From Gibbula magus (lineage: Eukaryota > Mollusca > Gastropoda > Trochida > Trochidae), in the NCBI GenBank assembly GCA_936450465.1, contig OW388289.1, positions 67,206,420 through 67,270,419 on the forward strand: a stretch of 64,000 nt of DNA, read 5' to 3'. This document shows, piece after piece, positions 24,182 through 36,100 of this stretch. The notes beneath the pieces are model-generated. The model did no database searches. It saw only the letters and a program-made list of their open reading frames with translations, and was not told the origin of the DNA. The position numbers and the translations under genes were made by a program. Within the stretch, counting starts at the first letter, position 1. Every line of letters starts with the position of its first letter.

Positions 24182-27159
24182 ACTTCTTCAGCTGAACCTT
24201 CTCCGAACTAGACCTAACTTCTAAAGACTCTTCTGTATGTACCTCGTAAGAATACAAAGCATCACTGATAATGTCTCTAACAAGCCTAACACTAACTCCT
24301 TCCCCTAATGTAATTCCCTGCTTATCTGCGAGGGCTACTAAATCTTCCTTAGACAGCCGCTTAAATTGGACAACTGATGACTTTTCTGAATCTGCCATTT
24401 TGAAATTACACTGCAACTTGACAACCTTGTCTAAAACAGTAAATTCAAATGAATCCCAGGCCGGTCAGAGAACAATAAGACCTAAGAACTGTAATGTAAC
24501 AATCCCGGAACGAGCCCCCAATTTGAAATCTTTGTGTCACGGGGACTATCTCTATTTCGTGAGATCAGTAATCCCTGACAAAAGGTGTTTAAATAAACCC
24601 AAAATAACGACAGAATAAAAGTGAATAAAAGTTTATTTACATAATATAATCCCTCGCATATGATATTCAAAGCAAAGTAAGGCAATCAAAAGAAATAAAA
24701 TCCAAAGTACATGCAAAGCAAAGAAATTTTAATATTGGTGATAACATCCTTGAAAATGTAGATCATTATCCCTATCTTGGCATTACTTTACAAAAAAAAT
24801 AATAAAATTAAACTCTCCATTTTTTGTCATTTAAGATTATTTGATTGTATGATTGCTCCTATGAGCCAGTCTACAAACACATATAGCTGTTTATGACCTA
24901 CGACAATAAGCAAAAACACCAGCTTCAGAACTAGGCAAAGTTGGGGCATGAATTTATATTCCTATCGGCCGACAGACGATAATTATAATGTTAACAAGTA
25001 TATGAAATGAAAATACATGTTCTAAGCTACATGGATATACATTTATTGTTGTCATAGATTCATTTTGGAGTTATTAATGGGGCGTAGAAAATGCAACAAG
25101 CAAACAGCGTGACACCCGGCATACTGATTTCTGTTTGACACACATCAGCTAGAACGTGAATTGAGTACGTGCTACACTTCAACTGAGGGTTCTTCTATGA
25201 CTGTTCTGCAACATTTTAGTATGTTTTACTATATAAGCTGTATGCTTCAGCCGAGGGTAATATACGGTCTCCTGTTCCATCTCTGTACCAGTGCCTTCAG
25301 GCGAGGGATGACACTGGTACAACGATGGTACATGAGACCGTATTACCCGAGGGAGAAGAACACAGCGTATTTATCTTTCCGACATGCCAATAACATTAGT
25401 AATTTGATATCATATCATTTTCATTTATTAATTGTCGATGACTAATCAGCTGATATGGCTTGAATGACCTTGACCATAAACGTAAACAAAATGTCGTCAC
25501 ACGTCTCGACTGAAATGTTAAAAAGTCGTATAAACTATTACTACATGCTTTTAAAGGCCTTAAAACTTATTATTATTTGCTTAATTGAGTGTGCAAGCAA
25601 TGCAAAATAAGATTTGTTTCCATACAAAGCAGCAACTATTGGACAAGTGAGTCTTTAATTAATAGACCCGTCAACAGCTTGTAACGTTGCATCTCGAGTC
25701 TGTAGGTAACTATACAGCACCTGAATGTCCCTAACGTTACATAATTATAACTACACAAGTTCTGAAGGAAGTGTAACCTATCACTGTCCTAGTGTATGTA
25801 TGAAATACAGGCAAAAACTTTCACTGAAATAACCATGAAATAGTTTTAAATGTTTAATGAAACTAAAGGTTCAATTCAATATGACAGATAATTATAATGC
25901 AAGTGTGTAATTTCAATTATTCACATTCATCACGTGCTACAATAATATGCACGAAATCTCCAGTTCAAATACACCACGTGCTACGTCCAAAAAGCACGAA
26001 ATATGAATATTATGTGAAGTAGAACATGACAATATGGTTTCAAGAATATGACCTACAAAGATGTAAGTGAAAATGTGAGCACTGTATATACTATCAAGAA
26101 ACTTACCAACCAGAGCCTATTGAAAACTCATTATGAAATAAAACCTAAGTCCACACCCCAAGATGGCGACCATGGTGCCAACGACATCAGAAGCTAACAC
26201 AACATGTCCTTCCAGATACGTCTCCTCGAACAGTCTGTCAAAACTCGCTCGCTCTTCCATGGGCTTTCATCCGGTCAACCTTCAGCCAATCAACGTCCAG
26301 GACACAACGAAGTCCAGCCAATCAGCCTCCATGCATGATACATGAGGCACCGTGCACATCGCACGTATTAAAATGTCAACATCCGGAATGGCGATAATAC
26401 GAAATACAGCATTACAAACTGATCGAACTGTTCAAAACTCCGTTAACAATGTGCGTCATTTTATATAACGTCATCTGACCATATGCGACACCTACATTCA
26501 GCTAGGAGCTGTTACTATGGTAGTGGGTACATGAAATGTGTACACCGTGAGACTGACGGGGTACATAAAGAAAAATGTAACGACCGTTAGCCAATCAGAA
26601 ACTAGTATGTTACTGTAAGGAAAGATAAGTTCCTGCACAACCTGTGAAGTAATAAGACATTTCTTACGGGCTGTTCTTTCTGGATACTATACACATACAA
26701 CATCACGTTAACAACATATGTCTCTCAACATATAGCGCGCCCATTATCCTATTGAGAGTGACATTTTATATCACGGATGTTGACCTAAATGTTTATCTGT
26801 TTCAACCATAATTGACCCAGGATATTAGTATTGTAAATGACTATTCACGTTAAAATGAACTACTTGTATCATAACAATACGTTAGACGACGCAGAATTTC
26901 CTTATAAGGAATCATCGTATGTATGAGTATACTGTACATGTGTCACACTTCAAAGTATCATGTGATGGTCATGTTCATGATGCAAGTGTGTATACTTAAT
27001 GAATCGGCAGCATGGGCTCAATTATCAAATTTCATTGTCCTTTCCTTTTGGAGCATAATATTCAATATAAACATAATAAGAGTCACAGATGTGTATATAG
27101 GAAAAGGGAAACAATGGTGTTGGTAACATGGTAACATGGTTATATTTGGGTTATATGTG

Positions 27160-27190
<31 letters not shown>

Positions 27191-30100
27191 TGGATTAGAA
27201 ATACGTCATGAATCTCCCCTGTAAAGAAAACGAAAATTTATCGCTCTACTTGTTGTCCCGTTGCAATATCTACACTAAGTGTCTGGATGCAACTGAACAC
27301 TTGACCTGATATGGTAGTTACCAAAGCGTTGGTTTTGCACCCTTTAGGATAAACTGACTATATTTTCCTCACTATATACTCACAGATGTCACATTCTCAA
27401 ATTACACAGATGTCATCAAATGTCAGATTGGTTCAAGAATAATGTCTCGCTATTAAGCTTATACATTAGCTGTAAGGTGTATATATTGAACGATGCTTTC
27501 AATTCAACATAATTGTTAAAAATATAACCTTTCCGCCACTTAATAGCACTGTCGCCCATCCCTATACTAGAGCACTTATTTTTGACCAGTTATTAAAAAT
27601 ATATGTACTTATTTTGAACTACATGTACTTGAATGAATATCCGTCTGATACAATAATTGGTAGTTCGCCATACAATGTATTTATGAAATCTAAATAGAGT
27701 ATTTCTTCCATGCTCATTAATTAACATGGTTATTGAAATTATTTCGTCACTCCCACCTACTTCCCTACATGATGATTTAGTAGACAACGCCCCTGCCTCA
27801 TTCTGCATTTATATAAACCGTTTATCCGTTTCACTCTCCTATGGGATATATGTTATGTTTACTCAACAACAAAATATTGGTGACCATCCCGAATTGGAGT
27901 TTGGTATAGTTAGCAGCTCTGACTAACTCGGAGCTGCTATCAGTTTTCACGCAGTTTCCATCGCCGCTGCCCGCGCGTTTTGTATTGGCTATAACATTTT
28001 TCCTAGAAGGTTTTGAGAACTCATATACATAACTTATACCCCTTGGGAATTTTTTTGACATGTTCACATTCAAGGTCAAAGGTCAAGGTCACGAGTTCTG
28101 AAATTGCTAAAAAACTCTTTGTAAACACGATAACTTGAAAAATAGTTGTGCTATCAGACTCTTCTTTGGTGTATATCAACTATGGAGAAAGGCCAAGATT
28201 TGAAAAGGTTTTCCCTAAGTTCCGTCAAAGGTCAAGGTCACAACGAGGTCACGACTTAAGCATGCTTTTGCAAAAATGTCTTATTTCAACTATTTACACT
28301 TTGAATCATTACATGATTGTTATATACAATGAAAAGTGATCGTTGATTGTGTGACCTTGAATATCAAAGGTCATGGTCACAAGATAGGGTCAAGGTCACC
28401 AGTTCTGAAATCGCTAAATAATTTTTTTCCAAGAAGGTATCAACACCTCATATACATAGCTTCTTTCTTATACACCTGGTGAATGATTTTGATATGTTCA
28501 CATTCAAGGTCAATGGTCAAGGTCATGAGTTCTGAAATTGCTGAAAAATCCTTGTAAACATGATAACTAGAAAAATATTTGTGCTATCAGGCTCTTATTT
28601 GGTTTATATCAACTATAGGAAAGGCCAAGATTTGAAAAGGTTTTCACTAACATCCGTCAAAGGTCAAGGTCACAGCGAGGTAACAACTTAAGCTTACATT
28701 TGCGAACATGCCTTATTTCAACTATTAACACTTTGAATCATTACATGATTGTTACAGACAATGAAAAGTTGTCATTGACTGTGTAACCTTGAAGATCAAA
28801 GGTCAAGGTCACGAGATATGGTCATGCTGACCAGTTCTGAAATCACTAAGTAACGTTTTTCCATGAAGATATTAACATCTCATATAGATAGTTTAATTTC
28901 GTTCTTATAAACCTGGTGAATGATTTTGACATGTTCACATTCAAAGTCAAAGGTCAAGGTCATGAGTTCTGAAATCACTACAACAATCCTTGTGAATATG
29001 ATAACTTCAAATTTGTTTTGCTATTAGGCTCTTATTTGGTATATATGAACTATGGAGAAAGACCATGATTTGAAAAGCTTTTCGCTGTCAAAGGTCAAGG
29101 TCACAGCTAGGTCACAACTTAAACATGCTTTTGTTAATATGCCATATTTTAACTATGAACACTTTGAGTCATTGCATGATTGTTATACACGATGAAAAGT
29201 GACCATTGATTATGTGACCTTGAAGGTCAAAGGTCAAGGTCATGATATATTGGTTAAGGCCACGTTAATCCTTTGATAAAATTTTGAAAGAAGAAACAGG
29301 TTTTTAGAACAAACTTGTGAAAAGTGACCCCAGTGATGATTAGTAATAACTCGAATAATGAACAAATCTATGTAATCTAGACGAGGTGAGTGACAGGTGA
29401 GTGACACTCAAGTCACTTAACAGGTTAGTGACAGGCGAGCCACTGACGCGTGTAATCTAGACGAGGTGAGTGACAGTCGAGTCACTTAGCAATTGAGTGA
29501 AAGACGAGCCACTAACGCGTGTAATCTAGACGAGGTGAGTGACAGGTGAGTGACACTCAAGTCACTTAACAGGTGAGTGACAGGCGAGTCACTAACTCGC
29601 GTAGTCTAGACGAGGTGAATGACAATCAAGTCACTGACGCGAAACACCTAGGTACCTAAGTAGAGTAGTGTAAGAACTAAGTCCTGACACTAAGAAGCAA
29701 CCCTTCCGATAGCTAATTACTCCAAAAACACCAAGAGTGTAAACTCACAAAAACTGAGACGACGAGACGCTTAAGTGAGGCACACGCAAGGCAAGACGAG
29801 GGAGGCTATCGAGAGTGTTGAAGGCAGAGGCTCTGAACCCGAAGGGTGCGAAGTCAATATCGACTGACGAAGCTTTGAAGCCGGTCCCCCACCAAGTAAC
29901 GAGAGGAGGAGGAAGCAGAGGGGCTGACCATAAATCACTTCCTCCGCTTCCCCTTCTGAGGGGTACAACCCGCAGTGCCGGGACGGGGGGAATTGGGAGA
30001 TTGACCCGTGGATCCGCGGCCATGCCCTCCCCGCCGAAAGTCCGTCTTGGCTTTCTTGGGGGTCGATTGACCTTGGCCGTGACCTTGACCCTGACGGAAG

Positions 30101-33100
30101 TTAGTCACCGGGCGCTTAGGCGTAGTCTGCCTCTGACTCACCAGGCGATTGGTGAGGTCTTGTTGTTGAGCCTCCTGCCGCGCTCTCAGAACCTCGGGGA
30201 TACGACCCCCAAAGAGAGATTCAGAGTGGGCAGGGGCCTGCCGGAGGAAAGATTTCTGGTCGGGGTTGAGGCCCGAATGATGTAAGAAATTATCCCTACG
30301 CAGTACCGTAATCCCTGATGATATCCGCGAAGCTGATAGCATGTTCTGCGCGAGGTCCGCGGTGACATTGCCGATTGCTTTTAAAAGGACCGGGTCACCC
30401 GACTCCATGTCAGCCTGCTTGGCGCAGTTAAGCATCGCCTAACGAGACGCTTAAATGAGGCACACGCAAGGCAAGACGAGGGAGGCTCCCATGACTGCTG
30501 AAGAAGTGCCGGGGACACTGTCCCTCCTTGCTTCAGGATATACGACATGGCTGTCTGGTTGTCCATTTGTAGACGAACCACTTGATGACGAAGCCTCTGT
30601 TGAAAGCGTTCTAACATCAGTCTGACTGCTCTCAGCTCTAGCAAGTTGATGTGCAGGTGGCCTCGGCCTGGGACCAAAGACCCGACGCCGAGTGGGACCC
30701 TAAGACCCCTCCCCAGCCCGAGAGCTAAGCGTCTGTCTGGACTGTGCACGAGGGCACCGGCGTCACCAGAGAGATACCCCTCGAGAGGTTCTCTGTGCTG
30801 GTCCACCACAAAAGATGCGGCGAGAGTCACCCCGGAGTCTCAAGCTGCTTCTCGTAACTCTCGGAATGAGACCACAGACCGGCTAGGGCCTGCTGTACTG
30901 GTCTCATCACGGATAAAGAACTCATGTCCTTTGAACTGTTAAATGTATCTGTCAATTACAATACAAAGTTTGTTTGCATATACAGACCCTCTCCCTCCAA
31001 AAAGAACCGAGCATCATACTCAGAGTTTCAAGAAGAATTTGCTACATTTCTTGAGACTCTCAAGCAAAGTAACTTAGTTTGACTGGGAGATTTCAACATT
31101 CATTTTGATAGACAAGACATGGTCGATGTAAACAAAGTACTTAAACTACTGGAAAATCATGACCTTGTACAACACGTGACCAGTCTTTCCCATCGATCAG
31201 GTCACATTATTGACTGGGTACTGACAAGAAAGTTTTGTACCATAGTATCAAGTGTTAGTGTTCAAGAGACACTTGCATCTGATCACCATGTTGTCACCAT
31301 TACCCTTTCACTGTCGAAACCAGCTAAGGAGACGAGACCGGTAACCTGTCGTAATATTAAGAAAATTTATATCACACAATTCAGAACAGACCTTGTGGAT
31401 TCTGACCTCCTATGTAACCCACCCGACAATCTGGATAGTTTGTGTGACAGCTACCACTCTACACTCAGAAGCCTCTTGGATAAACATGCTCCAGCCAAGG
31501 TGAAGGTCATTCCTGTGAGATCATCAGCACCATGGTTCAATGAAGAAGTGGCTTCAGCTAAAACCTGCCGTCGTAAAGCTGAAAGGCGATGGCGAAAATC
31601 GAAACTTGAGATCGACAGACAGTTGTTCAAAGAAGCCAGAAATACTGTCAGTGTGATGCTACGCAAGGCAAAGTCACAACACTGTTTGCAGAAAATCAAA
31701 GAGGCTCAATCCCCTGCCAGTCTGTACATATTTATGTTCTCCCTACTTGGCAAGGAAGCTGAAACCTCTCTTCCATCTACCCACACGCCTGATGTTCTCG
31801 TATCAGAGTTTAACACCTACTTCACTAACAAGATACAGGACATTAGGAGTGAACTTGACTCGCAGTCTGTTCCGGATTCGTGCTCAGTGTCGGACACATT
31901 ACCTCTAGATGAATCCACGATTGATAGGTATGATACCTTCTCCCCTGCTGAAGTGTTAGACATTGTCAAACAATCCAAACCTACTTACTGTCCACTAGAC
32001 CCCATACCTACAAAGCTGGTTCTAGACCTTATAGACGTTCTTTTGCCTGTCATCACAAGGATCGTTAACCTTAGCCTTCAATTGGGAACTGTGCCAGTAA
32101 GTTTCAAGAAGGCTTTAGTGCGACCTCTGCTGAAGAAATCATCGTTAGATCAAAACATGCTGAAGAATTACCGACCTGTTTCTAACTTCTAACTCTTATC
32201 AAAGGTGTTGGAGAAGGCGGTGAAGGTCAGGTTAACTTCTCACCTGGACAGGTGGGATCTGTATGACAGGTTCCAGTCTGCGTACAGGGCCAGACACAGT
32301 ACTGAGACTACCCTGTTGGGTGTCACAGATTCGCTACTCCGTGCTGCTGTCTCAGGAAAAGTAAGCCTTTTGGTACTTCTGGACTTATCAGCAGCTTTTG
32401 ATACGATAGATCATCAAAAGCTGCTACTAGTTCTGCAGCGCAGATTTGGTTTGACTGGCCGTGCATTACAATGGTTCAGTTCATATCTGAATGACCGACA
32501 ACAGTGCGTTATCATTGAAGATGATGTATCAAGTGACTGTATATTGGAGTTTGGTGTGCCACAAGGATCCGTGCTGGGACCTCTGATATTTACCCTGTAC
32601 ACTGCCAGTCTTGGTGATGTCGTTGCAGAACACAACACGGGCCGTTTTGGCTATGCAGATGATAATCAGCTGCTGAAAATCCTAAACCCAAGTGATGCCT
32701 CTCCCCCAGTTGAAGAGTTGGAGTCCTGCCTATCTTCAGTAAAGTCCTGGATGATGACAAACAAGCTCAAACTTAATGACTCAAAAACTGAGGCTATGCT
32801 ATGTGGTAGTCAGAAGAAGTGTGAGATGGTTCCAACAACATCTATCAGGATTGGTGACGTGTCAGTAACCTACAGCTCCGCTGTGAAGAATCTTGGTGTT
32901 TATTTGGACCAGAGGCTTAGCATGGAATGAGATCAATGAGGTGTGTAGAACCTGCTATCTGCACCTCAGGAATATCTCCAACATCAGACATCTGCTCACC
33001 AGAGAAGCCACCCATCATCTTGTCCGAGCGTTGGTGCTCTCAAGGATGGACTACAGTAACAGTCTTCTCGTCAACATCAGAGTCGACCTCCTCAATAAAC

Positions 33101-36100
33101 TCCAGCGCATCCAGAACTCAGCGGCTAGACTGATTCATCAATGTAAGGCAATGACCCATATCACACCAATACTCATGTCCTTGCACTGGTTGCCAATTCA
33201 TGCCAGAATTCAGTTCAAGTTGCTCTGCATGGCCTACAACTGTTTTTATGGAACTGCTCCATCCTACCTCCGTGATGAAATGTGTAAACACCTACCATCG
33301 AGAACCCTCAGATCAATGGACAAACAACTGTTCGATGTCCCACATGTTAGCCTCAAATCGTTTGGTTACAGATCTTTCAGTTACTGTGCCTCAACCTATT
33401 GGAACTCTCTACCACAAGAAATCAAGAACTCTCCCTCAGTGGAATCCTTCAAAACAAAGCTAAAAACATTTCTTTTCCGACAAGCCTATGCTCAACATTT
33501 GTAGCACTATGAGCAACTGCCTTGCAGATGGACGATAGCGCATTATAAATGCACTTATTATTATTATTAATAGGTTAATATCAAAAGTAGGTGCGGGGAG
33601 GGGGACCTGTCTCTCAAGAACAAGGGGCTGCAACTCAGCCTCCTCCTCCGATTCGTGATCGGAAGGAGGAGGAGAGAGAGCCTTGTGCTCGTTACTCCGG
33701 CCCTTTCCAGAGCCCTAACCCTTCCCTGCCTTCCTTTTAACCTTAGAAGGGGGTCCATCTTGGCGACGTCGGCGTCCGCCTTGATGAGTTAGAAGTATTA
33801 TAAACCTAGGTCGGATTCTGTCTGTTGTTTTGTAGGTATCTTCTTTTCTTGGAATAACCTCTAATGAGGTCTTACTTCCGAGAATAACCCGGTATGAGGT
33901 TTTACTTTTGAAAGTAAGACCTGAACCTAAGGTTTTTTTGAAAGTAAGACATGAACCTAAGGTTTTTTTTAAAGTAAGACCTGGAAATGCACTTAGAATA
34001 ATTTTTCAGACTTGCAACGCAATAGCCAACAAGCAGCAATTATTATCGAAAATTATACACAGTTAAAAATTTCCAAGTTGAAATAGCTGGATTCGAACCT
34101 GGCACCCTTCGCTCTCTAAACTGGCGCCTTAGACCGCTCGGCTATGCAGACCGAGATAATGAGTGGAGTTGAATCACTCCATTTATAGTCATACCGTCTT
34201 TGCCTCGATATAACGCAACCGAGGGCGACATACCCTTTATAAAAACACGATTTGGGAATCACAAATTATAAAGTGTAAATTTTTACATTTGACGTTTATA
34301 AATAGGAAGAAAACATTCCTCCTTCGTCTTCTGCTTTTAAAATGGTCTAAGCGGAGGAATTAGGCCCTTTGAGCGTCCGAAACTATACCTCGTAAATTTT
34401 GATAGTTGACGGTTTATAAGCTAGAGAAAACACTCCTCCTCGGTCTTCTGCTCTGAGAATAACCTCAAGGTCGGGATAGCCCCTCGGGCTAACGCCCTCG
34501 GGCTTTTATCCCTCCCTCAGGTTATTCTCAGAGCAGAAGACCTCGGAGTCATGTTTTCTCCTTAACATAAAGGAAGTCGGCATGTCTAGACTTCCTGGCC
34601 TTGGGGATGAACTGCTGGCACACATAACACAAACTGTCATCATGCCCATCCTCGGCTAGGCATTTGATGCATTTGTCATGCCGATCAGCCGGGGGCATCT
34701 TAACATGACACCCCGAACACTGAGTGAAGGACTGAAACAATCAGAGTGTGAGGTAAATGGGGGCGGGGTAGGTAGGTGCATATGTAAACATAAACAATGC
34801 AAAAGACCCCGGCAGAGGTAGTTATTTTAGTCCTGCATAGTAATAATAATAAATGCAAGCCATTGATACGTACCTGATGCATGAGTGAAAGCATGTAAAC
34901 AACATTGCTTGCTTGAAAAACGACTAAGTCCCAATCCCAATCGGAAAGTAACAGCTGACCAGAAAAGGATGGAAACCGTCGTGCATCCTACATAAACCTA
35001 TCGTTAACCAACCTGAACAATCCAAGAACATTTTCGAACTCTGTGGAAAGAGATACGAAAAATAAAAAGGGCCGCCATGATGGGCGTTTTTTCCCGCCAC
35101 GTGGCCAAAGTGGTCACGTAGGCAAGAAGAAAACGATAATTACGAGGTAAGGAATGCGATGATGAATGGAAAACTCTGTCGAGACAATATACGAAAAGGT
35201 TACCACTCCTACAGTATTGTGATCTTGGTCCATTTTCTTAGAGAACACAGAGAAAAAACCAACACGTCTTGCTTCTTCAAATGACAGATTTATAAGTGGT
35301 GAGATGAGAGTTACTTGCCCTTGGCGTGCCTAGCAACCGCCAGGGTTGGGGCCCACTAAGGGTGCTCCAGGTGTTATGTTTTTAGTAATTTATTATTTTT
35401 ACGGTTATTTTATTAAAAATATTAAATTTCAACAGTAATAATAATTCATAATTCAAAAAATAGGATTTTTATGCTATATGTACCCCAAGGAGGATCCCTT
35501 CTGAAAAAGAATTGATATGAAAGGGGCAGCTCTTTAGATATCCTATAAATATATTCAAGTGTTTCACCAATGTTACCGACATTGCCTCAGTCCATGGTTT
35601 GATAACAGGCAAGTTACAGTCAGAATTTCAAAAGGTCAACATGTACACTGTGTCCTTCTTTCATCACAAGATGATGAATATAATCACGACAAAATTCTCA
35701 GCAGCGTGTATCAGCATGTACCAATGGCAGCCAACGTGTTGAGAAAACCATTATATTGATACAATTTATTTGAACAATGTCATTTAAAGGAAACCAGGTG
35801 AATCTTACACAATCCTATTTGTATTTTTATTAAATTACATTTCGTTACAATATATACAGGTAGTATTTTCATTATTTTATTGTATAAACTGTCAACAACA
35901 AAAAGTTGTTATTTTTATATTACAATAAATCTTCACAGTACATTGTATGCTATTCAATGTCCACAAAACATACACATACTGTTTATAACAACTCCGTAAA
36001 TGCATTGGTCATGTTGTACATCAGGTTTAAAATATTACAACCTATTTCACTAACTTAGTCGACTGAGATGTATGACCACGCAGGATAGTATAATGGGTTT

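Larger units (their letters stand above)
20968..24720 (-). mobile_element. Ty3/gypsy retrotransposon, Gmr1-like domain order, 3'-truncated
   Basis: Read on the minus strand, the order is: LTR remnant (about 24,720-24,524), tRNA-Pro-type primer site (24,520-24,502), Gag with a SAP-like start, SCAN-like segment and CCHC knuckle, retropepsin, H2C2 zinc-binding domain, DDE integrase core, then the beginning of reverse transcriptase, where the copy ends at about 20,968. Ordinary Ty3/gypsy elements place integrase after RNase H. Integrase before RT in a gypsy-type element is the hallmark described for Gmr1-like elements. Two frameshifts and a stop interrupt the frame, and the RT core, RNase H and 3' LTR are missing, so this copy is dead. 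Confidence 0.85.
30915..33571 (+). mobile_element. 5'-truncated L2/CR1-like LINE
   Basis: From 5' to 3': the end of an apurinic endonuclease domain ([25 protein letters not shown]), a linker, a full reverse transcriptase, a C-terminal region and the tail GCATTATAAATGCAC(TTA)n at 33,541-33,571. The RT and C-terminal layout and the TTA tail are typical of L2-type elements in marine animals. It interrupts DIRS sequence on both sides. Frame breaks: TGA at about 31,080, TAA at 32,190 and a frameshift near 32,925. Confidence 0.8.

Noticed and set aside
26163..26345. 60-codon frame beginning near a GATGGCGACCATGG context
   Set aside because: Good start context, but no recognisable motif, signal peptide or splice partner.
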